Positions 1 to 5,344 of a stretch of DNA of 27,091 nucleotides are shown in pieces; positions within the stretch are counted from its first letter, which is position 1, and every line of letters starts with the position of its first letter. Source of the DNA: a virus. The position numbers and the translations under genes are program-made. The notes below the pieces were generated by a model. The model had not been told where the DNA came from. It searched no databases and saw nothing but the letters and a program-made list of their open reading frames with translations. The DNA lies in the IMG/VR virus record IMGVR_UViG_3300035698_003501, positions 1 to 27,091 of that record; one strand, written 5' to 3'.

Positions 1-585
1 ACCTGGTTGAGGTGCTTCAAATTGGTGCGGATCAGAGCCCCACTCAGGCATGAACACATTCTCATCAGGGCACCACACCGGAGTAGCACCTCTCCAATCA
101 TTGTAGTTTTCCCGGTCACTCATCTGCTCAATCACCATGTCATTACTATAGCTCGCATCAGACCCATCTGGGTTTGCTCCCGTATCGCAGGTGCAATAGT
201 CATTACCACAACCACTACAATCTACACCATGCTCAGTGCTTGGCGGCACGGGTAGTGATCGCCAGATTGACTGATGTATCTGACCCAACGCTACCCAGAA
301 TAACTCTTCTTGAAAGCAACATAGATCAATACTCTTACGTACCAATGCAATGAAGTCATTGGTTATCATAGAGTCACGATCAAATGAATCTTTCATTTGT
401 AATACTTCATTTAGTGAAGTATACTCATGAAGCTCAATAGGGATAGTAGCTAAATCATGATAATGACCTACTAAGTCATTCCACACCTCTTCATGGCTTA
501 ACCATGCAAATGAGGGGATGTTAGCATTAACTAATACCCAAACCAAGGGTCTCATCTTGTTGTCGTACGCTTGATAATTTTTCAT
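1..585 (-). CDS. Hypothetical protein, C-terminus cut by window edge
   Basis: An open frame of 195 codons starts at an ATG at 585 (MKNYQAYDNK...) and stays open to base 1, so the C-terminus lies outside the window. The visible part is rich in Trp and acidic residues. It contains a cysteine cluster around residue 120 (CSGCGNDYCTCD), which could bind a metal or be disulfide-linked, followed by an Asp/Asn/Trp-rich segment. I recognise no family. It is the last visible gene of the minus-strand block, and the space before it carries a copy of a 21-bp repeat. The plus-strand ORF in the same place is a shadow. The call rests on uninterrupted length in an AT-rich genome and on matching strand and spacing with its neighbours. 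Confidence 0.75.
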   Translation of the reverse strand, partial: MKNYQAYDNKMRPLVWVLVNANIPSFAWLSHEEVWNDLVGHYHDLATIPIELHEYTSLNEVLQMKDSFDRDSMITNDFIALVRKSIDLCCFQEELFWVALGQIHQSIWRSLPVPPSTEHGVDCSGCGNDYCTCDTGANPDGSDASYSNDMVIEQMSDRENYNDWRGATPVWCPDENVFMPEWGSDPHQFEAPQPG

Positions 586-612
586 TACTTATAATTGATT
601 AATAAATGATTA

Positions 613-633
613 AATGATACTAGGGCTTAGTAC
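613..633 (-). repeat. 21-bp intergenic repeat, copy A
   Basis: This sequence is identical over 21 bases to 829-849. On the minus strand it starts one base after the TAA stop of the 56-residue membrane protein gene and lies before the gene starting at 585. It can fold as TACTA-AGCCC-TAGTA. It may be an RNA processing or translation-control element, or a phage promoter part; the sequence alone does not decide. Confidence 0.7.
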
Positions 634-634
634 C

Positions 635-805
635 TTAGGCTGATATAAACATTCCAATAAGACTCAATACGAGTCCAAATAATCCTACCATGCCAAATAT
701 AACACCAAGAGCATATCTCCAAGACTTTACATCACCGTCTTCGATGCAAGTAAGGGCGATAAATAATACTGATACTAGGGCTGTTACTACAAATAAATTT
801 ATCAT
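635..805 (-). CDS. Small two-helix membrane protein (56 aa)
   Basis: The ATG at 805 opens a 56-residue frame ending in TAA at 635-637. It begins MINLFVVTALVSVLFIALTC, a hydrophobic segment, then has a short polar loop (IEDGDVKSWR), then a second hydrophobic stretch to the C-terminus (LFGLVLSLIGMFIS). This is a helical hairpin membrane protein with a short charged loop. Family and function are unknown; small phage membrane proteins of this shape include holin-like and superinfection-exclusion proteins, but nothing here shows which. It lies between two copies of the 21-bp repeat, in the same strand and order as its neighbours. Confidence 0.65.
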   Translation of the reverse strand: MINLFVVTALVSVLFIALTCIEDGDVKSWRYALGVIFGMVGLFGLVLSLIGMFISA

Positions 806-828
806 GGTTTCTAGTTATTTATAAGTTG

Positions 829-849
829 AATGATACTAGGGCTTAGTAC
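829..849 (-). repeat. 21-bp intergenic repeat, copy B
   Basis: This is the second exact copy of the repeat at 613-633. On the minus strand it begins 4 bases after the TAG stop of the gene 854-1369 and ends before the start at 805. A 13-base part (TGATACTAGGGCT) also occurs once inside the small membrane gene near 769-781. Position just after a stop codon and the small TACTA/TAGTA stem are shared with copy A. Confidence 0.7.
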
Positions 850-853
850 ATTA

Positions 854-1369
854 CTACTTGGTTATCACCTCTTTGATAAGTGCATCCTTCTCTGGTTGGG
901 TGATGTCCATGGCTTCAATCTCTCTGATCTTAACTAACTCATCATTACTTTCAATTTCTCTAAATTTATGGTTCTTACGAATAGTAAGCTCACCTGTTGA
1001 TATCTTTCTCAACATCTCCATCTTCTCAGGATCATTCATCAATGCTAAGTCATTCTTCCTGGCCTTACCTGCTTCTATCTGCTTCATAGCAGGTGATACG
1101 GCATAGGTCCTAATAGCCATACCATAAGACTCTTCTTCAGTCCATCCCATGTCTACGAATGACATGAACAGTCTAGCTACATCACCATTCACAAACTTAA
1201 ACGGCTTGTTGTACCCCTGGCTATCTACTACATAACACATCTTACTGCTTCGTTGGTAGTACACATTATACAATGCCTTTACCTTCTTATCAGTTGCATT
1301 ACTGTAGATCTCAGCTCTTAACTCTTGAACTGTCTGTGTTGGGGTTGGGGTTGTCTTGTCAGTACTCAT
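854..1369 (-). CDS. Hypothetical protein (171 aa)
   Basis: The protein begins MSTDKTTPTPTQTVQ, a low-complexity Thr/Pro leader, and continues as a mainly alpha-helical, charged and probably soluble protein. A central region contains YNKPFKFVNGDVARLFMSF and GWTEEESYGMAIRTYAV, and the C-terminal half is rich in Glu, Lys and Ile (predicted helices or coiled coil). I see no signal peptide, membrane segment or known motif. It is the first gene of the leftmost minus-strand group, with the large noncoding region upstream, so its promoter probably lies in 1370-1650. Function unknown. Confidence 0.75.
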   Translation of the reverse strand: MSTDKTTPTPTQTVQELRAEIYSNATDKKVKALYNVYYQRSSKMCYVVDSQGYNKPFKFVNGDVARLFMSFVDMGWTEEESYGMAIRTYAVSPAMKQIEAGKARKNDLALMNDPEKMEMLRKISTGELTIRKNHKFREIESNDELVKIREIEAMDITQPEKDALIKEVITK

Positions 1370-1650
1370 AATGATTGATTGTTTAATAGTTAATACATAC
1401 GTTATACTAAAGAACTGTTGATTGATACATTCATATGATACACATGATAATCATCGTGTGTCCGTGCTCCTGTCCGTGGTGTTGCAGTTCAGTCCGTACT
1501 CTATCGAGGTCGTGTCTGTGACTGCTGACATACTTGTAAGTCTGCCGTAGAATATTACTCACTTGTAATATAATCCCCCTCGAAAGAAAATTCAATACCA
1601 ATTAAGGCGGGGGAGGTTGAAAGTCCAGTATTAAACGGGGGTCATTGCTA

Positions 1651-1806
1651 AGGTACTTAGAGTATAAATTTTCACATAATTTTTTTTAAAAATATTTAGA
1701 GTATAAATTTTCATATAATTTTTTTTTTTTAAAATACTTAGAGTATAAATTTTCATATAATTTTTTTAAAAATACCTAGAGTATAAATTTTCACATAATT
1801 TTTTTT
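1651..1806. repeat. Four AT-rich tandem repeats
   Basis: The core TAGAGTATAAATTTTCAYATAA followed by a T-run occurs four times, starting at 1658, 1697, 1739 and 1777. The spacing is 39, 42 and 38 bases, close to four helical turns. The cores differ only at one C/T position; length variation is in the A/T runs between them. Phased A/T tracts may bend the DNA. Possible roles are origin iterons, repeated transcription factor sites, or an array of minus-strand promoters upstream of the gene at 1369. Confidence 0.85.
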
Positions 1807-1841
1807 CGCCCACCAGGAGCCTCGTTGAAAAGTATAGGCAT

Positions 1842-1877
1842 AAAAAAACCTCCGTTGCCCCGTTAGGGGCAAGGAGG
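1842..1877 (-). terminator. Rho-independent terminator, minus strand
   Basis: On the minus strand, CCTCC/GGAGG and TTGCCCC/GGGGCAA arms pair around a TAAC loop, with one bulged base, and are followed directly by seven T. It lies downstream of the minus-strand operon that ends at 2035 and probably closes that transcript before the repeat region. Confidence 0.9.
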
Positions 1878-1901
1878 ATAATATATATGTAGTATGTAAT
1901 T

Positions 1902-1926
1902 AAAATTCCGTTTTCAACGGAATTTT
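1902..1926. terminator. Perfect hairpin, possible bidirectional terminator
   Basis: Perfect 11-bp arms (AAAATTCCGTT and AACGGAATTTT) flank a 3-base loop. Each strand has a run of four T at its 3' side, so it may act weakly in both directions. It stands 25 bases from the stronger minus-strand terminator and may back it up, or may protect RNA 3' ends. Confidence 0.6.
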
Positions 1927-2034
1927 GAACTAGAGATTAATATTTCATAATTGCTGTTTCCTATTAGGGTCTTCCCATATTAGATTACCCATTCTGCTAG
2001 TCTACGATTATATTGATTTTCATAATATCATTAT

Positions 2035-2154
2035 TTAACAACAGCAACAACATCTTTTATGTCTATACGCTGCTGACCACGATTCACCTATAGGTTTTAT
2101 TTGAAATCCAGGACTGAGTTTATGTTTTTGCCATACGGTAAGATCTTTCATCAT
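2035..2154 (-). CDS. 39-aa peptide ending in five cysteines
   Basis: A 39-residue frame begins at an ATG at 2154 that overlaps the TGA stop of the preceding gene (ATGATGA), so translational coupling is likely. The protein begins MMKDLTVWQKHKLSPGF and ends RHKRCCCCC, encoded by TGT TGT TGC TGT TGT TAA. The body is basic with aromatic residues and lacks a membrane segment. Five terminal cysteines could bind metal, be acylated or form disulfides; no function can be assigned. It is the last gene before the operon terminator. The main doubt is its short length. Confidence 0.55.
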   Translation of the reverse strand: MMKDLTVWQKHKLSPGFQIKPIGESWSAAYRHKRCCCCC

Positions 2155-2528
2155 GATGACATTGGTATATCAAAGTCCGAAGCTACGTTCTTTAGTTTTT
2201 TACCAAACATTCCAACTCGCATCGTGCCCCGTTCTTTGGCCCCCTGTCTTCCCCAACCAGTTGATTCCTTTTCGGGTCTGTCAGCTTTTTGATCAGCCCA
2301 TTTAAACTCTTTCTCCTCAACGAGACTCGGAGGCCCCATGAGCTCTGTCCAGTGAGTAACCGTAACTGCGTCCCCGCTGTTCTTGACCCATAAATTATCT
2401 TCTACATTATAAAAGACATTCCATTCATAATGGCTCAATCCTAAATCAGTTTGTTCCGCTACGTAACACCAATATCTATCCGATTCCGTTGGTAGGGACA
2501 CCCCTACGTCTTTCCATGTTCTAGTCAT
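2151..2528 (-). CDS. DUF551-like protein (125 aa)
   Basis: The N-terminal half shows the pattern of the DUF551 domain found in many phage early-region proteins: an opening W-K-D-V...LP motif (WKDVGVSLPTESDRYW), an aromatic core around residues 19-45, and the closing VTHWTELMGPP (about residues 56-66), equivalent to the family's VTHWxPLPxPP. The biochemical role of DUF551 is unknown. After it comes a 55-residue basic, Gly-rich tail (for example GWGRQGAKERG) with no recognised domain. The gene sits in the minus-strand operon; its stop overlaps the start of the penta-cysteine ORF. The domain assignment comes from memory of the family pattern. Confidence 0.7.
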   Translation of the reverse strand: MTRTWKDVGVSLPTESDRYWCYVAEQTDLGLSHYEWNVFYNVEDNLWVKNSGDAVTVTHWTELMGPPSLVEEKEFKWADQKADRPEKESTGWGRQGAKERGTMRVGMFGKKLKNVASDFDIPMSS

Positions 2529-2543
2529 TACTTTTTTATTTTA

Positions 2544-2837
2544 TTAGTTATAAATTCCTGTTCTATCGTATTTTGCTTCTGCATTCATCCCATATTCTAA
2601 TAATACTTCTGCCCCATCTAATAATTCATGTATCTTAGGATATCCTTTTAATACAATATGAATTACATCATTTGATATGTATGAAGGAATATGTAAATGA
2701 TCAGCATCATATATTACATAAATAGGAATAAACTCCGGGACTAGACGAGTAGGTAAAAAAACCGTGTCAGGTAACCATCGTTCTTCACCATTATTGATAA
2801 TGTCATCTTCAAAGTTAATATATACTGCTTGTCTCAT
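2544..2837 (-). CDS. Hypothetical protein (97 aa)
   Basis: A 97-residue acidic, probably soluble protein beginning MRQAVYINFEDDIINNGEER. The middle is rich in Ile, Val, Tyr and Pro (FIPIYVIYDADHLHIPSY), suggesting a small beta-rich fold; the C-terminal third looks helical (IHELLDGAEVLLEYGM). I recognise no motif. Its ATG overlaps the TGA of the gene 2834-3055 (ATGA), so the two are likely translated together. The next gene starts 15 bases further on. Confidence 0.7.
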   Translation of the reverse strand: MRQAVYINFEDDIINNGEERWLPDTVFLPTRLVPEFIPIYVIYDADHLHIPSYISNDVIHIVLKGYPKIHELLDGAEVLLEYGMNAEAKYDRTGIYN

Positions 2838-3055
2838 GAATATATAATGTGCTCTACTTGATTAATAAATGCTTTATATTCGTCATACGTAGCCGTTGGC
2901 TGTGTTCTTATCTGTGCTACTCTATTAGGATCAGGAACCTTATCTAAACTAATAATATATTCACCTACTACAGAATCACATCCTATAGTAATAATACTTT
3001 TGCTAGATACTTTATGTATATAAACTATTCCTGGTTCTATTACTTTGTAATACAT
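2834..3055 (-). CDS. Hypothetical protein (73 aa)
   Basis: I choose the ATG at 3055 (MYYKVIEPGIVYIHKV...). The frame is open upstream to a GTG at 3088, but that start would place the codons inside a GC-rich hairpin (3072-3088), which looks like a leader structure. The protein appears beta-rich (IVYIHKVSSKSIITIGC, EYIISLDKV) with a helical C-terminus (TYDEYKAFINQVEHIIYS). No known domain. Its stop overlaps the start of the next gene by ATGA. Confidence 0.65.
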   Translation of the reverse strand: MYYKVIEPGIVYIHKVSSKSIITIGCDSVVGEYIISLDKVPDPNRVAQIRTQPTATYDEYKAFINQVEHIIYS

Positions 3056-3071
3056 TTCTTTAAATTTAAGT

Positions 3072-3088
3072 GTGCGGTCCGCCCGCAC
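3072..3088 (-). promoter_or_regulatory. GC-rich leader hairpin
   Basis: Arms GTGCGG and CCGCAC (6 bp) enclose a 5-base loop, in otherwise AT-rich surroundings, 16 bases before the ATG at 3055. No T-run follows on either strand, so it is not a simple terminator. It may stabilise the mRNA leader or affect translation of the gene 2834-3055. Confidence 0.45.
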
Positions 3089-3162
3089 AATGGTCTCCTA
3101 TTATAATATATAAGTATTTTCCCCGGCCTACGTTCTTAAGATACAGTATTCTGAGGACAATG

Positions 3163-3327
3163 TCAAGTAAACATATGATTTTCTTTTGTACAATATGTAA
3201 ATTCTTTACACTTAGGGCACTGAACATACCCGCATATAGTGACTGGAACATTTAAACTCCATTTCCCACAACCAGCTTTTGTGTTACTATAGGGGCATCG
3301 GAAGCTACTAATTACTTGTAAGTACAT
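3163..3327 (-). CDS. Small zinc-ribbon-like protein (54 aa)
   Basis: The ATG at 3327 opens a 54-residue frame beginning MYLQVISSFRCPYSNTKAGC. Cysteines fall at 11, 20, 32, 37, 40 and 46. The pair C-x(8)-C near the N-terminus and C-P-K-C at 37-40 look like the two knuckles of a zinc ribbon, with short beta-strand-like segments between them (KWSLNVPVTICGYVQ). Such ribbons bind nucleic acid or protein; no specific role can be given. The reading frames on both strands that cover part of this stretch lack such a pattern. The gene overlaps the end of a 20-codon ORF in the same operon. Confidence 0.6.
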   Translation of the reverse strand: MYLQVISSFRCPYSNTKAGCGKWSLNVPVTICGYVQCPKCKEFTYCTKENHMFT

Positions 3328-3374
3328 TCTCCCAGTGAGTTAAAAAAACATAGTTGATCTAATTGTTTTGTCAT
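3312..3374 (-). CDS. Possible 20-aa coupling ORF
   Basis: The ATG at 3374 overlaps the TGA of the gene 3371-3547 (ATGA). The frame encodes MTKQLDQLCFFNSLGECTYK and stops inside the start of the zinc-ribbon gene. It could keep ribosomes moving between the two flanking genes, which are otherwise separated by 43 bases. It is too short for confidence and may be chance. Confidence 0.25.
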   Translation of the reverse strand: MTKQLDQLCFFNSLGECTYK

Positions 3375-3547
3375 TGTCTTTTTATGTAATAATGATGAAA
3401 CCATGTTCTATATATTGGAGAAGCTTGTTGTCTAGTTAATCCAAATCTTTCTAATAGTTCCCTTTCATATAGTTGTTGTGTTGGTTGGTCCCTGAATTCA
3501 CAGGGGTCCAACGCGGTATTATATTCTACTGTAAAGTTAAATTTCAT
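3371..3547 (-). CDS. Hypothetical protein (58 aa)
   Basis: A 58-residue frame starts at an ATG at 3547 overlapping the TGA of the preceding gene (ATGA). It begins MKFNFTVEYNTALDPCEFRD and ends YRTWFHHYYIKRQ. The middle (QQLYERELLERFGLTRQQAS) is probably helical and resembles a short helix-turn-helix-like segment, but this is too weak to call DNA binding. It is basic and aromatic at the C-terminus. Function unknown. The overlap on both sides (ATGA at each end) supports translation. Confidence 0.6.
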   Translation of the reverse strand: MKFNFTVEYNTALDPCEFRDQPTQQLYERELLERFGLTRQQASPIYRTWFHHYYIKRQ

Positions 3548-3777
3548 TCCACTAGGGTCCCATCTGGTCTAGCATAATTTTTTTCATAAAGACTGTCAAA
3601 TGTAGATTTCTGTATGCAGTCTGGGCAATCGTGCACCCACCCTTCTCCGGGGTCGTCGAAAGCCGTTTCATCCACGTAACCCCAGTCTCTCGTTCCTATC
3701 CATAGCATAGCGACTCCAAGAATCGCACATACTATAATTACTTTAATACTATTAATTAAGTGATCAGGTTTTTTCAT
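3544..3777 (-). CDS. Single-span membrane protein (77 aa)
   Basis: I choose the ATG at 3777, which overlaps the TAA of the preceding gene (TAATG); a TTG two codons upstream is possible but less likely. The N-terminus MKKPDHLINS is basic and is followed by a strong hydrophobic segment (IKVIIVCAILGVAMLWIG). A polar, acidic C-terminal part contains C-P-D-C (about residues 52-55). The layout predicts an N-in anchor with the rest outside the cytoplasm. No lipobox is clear, so a spanin call is not supported. Confidence 0.65.
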   Translation of the reverse strand: MKKPDHLINSIKVIIVCAILGVAMLWIGTRDWGYVDETAFDDPGEGWVHDCPDCIQKSTFDSLYEKNYARPDGTLVE

Positions 3778-4145
3778 TACCAAAGTTTTTTAGCGTAAAA
3801 CATTAGCCATGCAATCAACGGGACTGCGATAAAGCCGGCATGTATATATGAAGATCCGTCCCAGAAAGAATCTGCTACTATTTTAAGTACTGAAGCACCA
3901 ATTAAAGTAAAAGATAAACCTATTCCAAATTTAGCTAACATAGATATGAGTTTAGTGCTTCCATCAGGGAAGATATTAACCTTTGCTAACATGTTGTCTA
4001 ATGGACTATTTAAGTCAAAAGTAACTGGAACATCTAATTCAGATGCTTTATTTAATTCTTCATGGGAGAAGATTCTAGATTTCCTTCCTTGTCTAATAAT
4101 GAGTCCGTCATTATCTAGTATTACTTCTATTGTTGCGCTTCGCAT
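3777..4145 (-). CDS. Membrane protein with two C-terminal helices (122 aa)
   Basis: The first 70 residues are soluble and beta-rich (TIEVILDNDGLIIRQGRKSR; FDLNSPLDNMLAKVNIFPDG). Two hydrophobic segments follow: FGIGLSFTLIGASVLKIVA and GFIAVPLIAWLMFYA, ending in KKLW. It is probably an inner membrane protein with a cytoplasmic N-terminal domain. I recognise no family. It overlaps the preceding gene by 19 bases and the next by one base, so co-translation is likely. Confidence 0.65.
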   Translation of the reverse strand: MRSATIEVILDNDGLIIRQGRKSRIFSHEELNKASELDVPVTFDLNSPLDNMLAKVNIFPDGSTKLISMLAKFGIGLSFTLIGASVLKIVADSFWDGSSYIHAGFIAVPLIAWLMFYAKKLW

Positions 4146-4711
4146 TGTATTGATTGTTTTACTGGTGCTAAGTCTATTGATTCTACCAAAGAGTTATAAT
4201 CTATTCCTGGAGTCTCATTAATCTTTTGTTGAACGTATGCACTCCATTCAGTATTATTAAAAGCTAATACTTTTACTATTGTAGTTAATGCATCTAAAGC
4301 ATTCAATCCAAATACAGCTAGATCATGTGTCCATGTAAAAGAATAAGGAGCAAAATGATAATTACTTATAGTAGCCTGTACTAAGAACTCAGTCCACAGT
4401 GTTTTTTTAGCACTTACAATAGCGTCTGACGTTAGAGTGGTGATCTCTACTTCTTGAAAAAAAGCATCTGAATCAATGCTTGATAGACTTATAATAGCAC
4501 GTTGAGTCTCGTCTTTTATATAAGTAGTTATTTGCATTCTGTGATTAGGAATAGCAATCATAGGGATAAAATAGTCATCTGATTTTGCAGCTAAGAACGT
4601 TCTTAATTCTTCTTCTGTCCAGTGCTTATTTACAAAATTTGAGCTATGTTTTAAGTTTAATAGTAGCTCTGTTAGTAATGGTGTTAATTGTGTAGGTGTA
4701 AGTGTAGTCAT
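4127..4711 (-). CDS. Hypothetical protein (194 aa)
   Basis: A 194-residue protein starting MTTLTPTQLTPLLTELLLNL, Thr/Leu-rich, mostly predicted helical and soluble. There is a Trp-containing motif HWTEEELRTFLAAKSDD near residues 30-45 and a moderately hydrophobic stretch FGLNALDALTTIVKVLAF near residue 135-152 that is probably a buried helix. No family is recognised. A perfect 19-bp inverted repeat lies 25 bases before its ATG, which may be a control site. It is followed by an overlapping membrane protein gene. Confidence 0.7.
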   Translation of the reverse strand: MTTLTPTQLTPLLTELLLNLKHSSNFVNKHWTEEELRTFLAAKSDDYFIPMIAIPNHRMQITTYIKDETQRAIISLSSIDSDAFFQEVEITTLTSDAIVSAKKTLWTEFLVQATISNYHFAPYSFTWTHDLAVFGLNALDALTTIVKVLAFNNTEWSAYVQQKINETPGIDYNSLVESIDLAPVKQSIQCEAQQ

Positions 4712-4735
4712 CGTGTGTTTGTTGTTTGTAATTAG

Positions 4736-4754
4736 ATTAGTTATATTAACTAAT
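4736..4754. promoter_or_regulatory. 19-bp perfect inverted repeat upstream of 4711 gene
   Basis: Arms ATTAGTTA and TAACTAAT are separated by TAT. The site is 25 bases before the minus-strand ATG at 4711. Arm length and a 3-base centre match two other palindromes nearby (4795-4813 and 5307-5323). It may be a dimeric regulator's operator or a small leader hairpin. Confidence 0.45.
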
Positions 4755-4776
4755 ATACATTTATTCTAGGTTAAAA

Positions 4777-4860
4777 TCAATCTTTATTGAAATAATTAAA
4801 GATTTTCTTTAATAAATATATCGTGCCGAAAAAAATAAGTGTGACAATTGCCATGCTCAT
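4777..4860 (-). CDS. 27-aa single-span membrane peptide
   Basis: The ATG at 4860 overlaps the TGA of the nuclease-like gene (ATGA). The frame encodes MSMAIVTLIFFGTIYLLKK followed by IFNYFNKD: one hydrophobic helix with a basic C-terminal flank. This is the usual form of phage small membrane peptides. Start overlap and the clean helix support it; length is the doubt. The palindrome at 4795-4813 lies inside this frame. Confidence 0.5.
   Translation of the reverse strand: MSMAIVTLIFFGTIYLLKKIFNYFNKD
4795..4813. promoter_or_regulatory. Inverted repeat similar to 5307-5323
   Basis: ATTAAAGA and TCTTTAAT flank TTT. The inner arms TTAAAGA/TCTTTAA are the same as at 5307-5323, with the same 3-base spacer. 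It falls in the 27-aa ORF, so shared sequence could be chance in AT-rich DNA; a shared operator is the alternative. Confidence 0.35.
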
Positions 4861-5195
4861 GAGAGTTTTTCTTTAACATATTCTAGTGTAGCATCTAAAT
4901 CTTTATATCCATTACATGTCCATAGAGGAAGATCTAGCATACAGTACTTTTCATATTGGGTAGGTAAGGTATCTTTACAGTCACATTCTCCCGATAATCT
5001 TAAATAAGGGTCCATTTTAAACTCAATAATCAATTTTGGAGTACCCGAATGGTCCAAAACCAACATATCTACGAACGCCTTACCCAGTTCCGTTGTTCCC
5101 ATATACTTATTTAAGTTAAAAGAATATCCATTATCTCTAAGCCAATAGCCTGCTGTAAATACAAGGTCCATTTCAGAAGATACATCATGTGTCAT
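4857..5195 (-). CDS. PD-(D/E)XK nuclease-like protein (112 aa)
   Basis: The core shows the PD-(D/E)XK pattern: after the helix-like GYWLRDNGYSFN (about 16-27), GKAFVDMLVLD carries Asp43, and KLIIEFK (54-60) gives Glu58-x-Lys60 at the end of a beta strand. In this superfamily these residues hold the metal and act in phosphodiester cleavage. The C-terminal part has four Cys (residues 71, 73, 85 and 94) and a final helix. At 112 aa it is a minimal domain, as in phage resolvase-like or recombination-associated nucleases; a catalytically inactive DNA-binding relative is also possible. It is the first gene of the minus-strand operon. Confidence 0.6.
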   Translation of the reverse strand: MTHDVSSEMDLVFTAGYWLRDNGYSFNLNKYMGTTELGKAFVDMLVLDHSGTPKLIIEFKMDPYLRLSGECDCKDTLPTQYEKYCMLDLPLWTCNGYKDLDATLEYVKEKLS

Positions 5196-5344
5196 AATAA
5201 TTAAAGGTTGGAAAACTTATAAAGGGGTATAAGTCTAGGTACGCATAAAAAATTAAATTACAATAAATATCAAATAAATTTTTTAATGTATTCGATTTTT
5301 AGTATATTAAAGATAATCTTTAACACATAACTAACAAATAGAGA
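5196..5344. promoter_or_regulatory. Divergent promoter region between the two gene blocks
   Basis: These 149 very AT-rich bases lie between the minus-strand operon (start 5195) and the plus-strand block (start 5345) and must hold or adjoin promoters for both. I could not place a Bacteroidota-type TTTG/TAnnTTTG promoter with confidence. A 17-bp inverted repeat is at 5307-5323. Confidence 0.5.
5307..5323. promoter_or_regulatory. Operator-like palindrome before the winged-helix gene
   Basis: TTAAAGA and TCTTTAA flank TAA, forming a perfect inverted repeat 22 bases before the ATG at 5345. It could be the binding site of the winged-helix-like protein encoded just downstream (autoregulation), which is a common arrangement. 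Binding itself is inference. Confidence 0.45.

Larger units (their letters stand above)
1370..2034. other. Noncoding region with repeats and terminators
   Basis: I find no credible gene in these 665 bases. From left to right they hold the leader of the 854-1369 gene (minus strand); an imperfect inverted repeat CACATGAT/ATCGTGTG (1441-1460); short direct repeats of GTCCGT (near 1460, 1472 and 1492); a C-run and G-run pair (near 1572 and 1610); four AT-rich tandem repeats (1651-1806); a strong minus-strand terminator (1842-1877); and a perfect hairpin (1902-1926). Tandem AT-rich repeats in the longest gene-free stretch of the window would fit an origin of replication or a promoter/regulatory array. 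That is inference from layout. Confidence 0.6.

Noticed and set aside
7-255. Plus-strand 82-aa ORF
   Set aside because: It lies over the minus-strand gene that runs uninterrupted from 585 to base 1; its low-complexity Ile/Thr/His composition is typical of a shadow frame.
1940-2030. Possible broken minus-strand micro-gene (GNLIWEDPNRKQQL-like frame)
   Set aside because: Two short frames look protein-like, but joining them needs a frameshift and neither exceeds about 18 codons; chance is more likely.
3066-3255. 61-aa ORFs on both strands
   Set aside because: They conflict with the minus-strand zinc-ribbon frame (3163-3327), which has a coherent cysteine pattern; these ORFs would also run through the GC hairpin.
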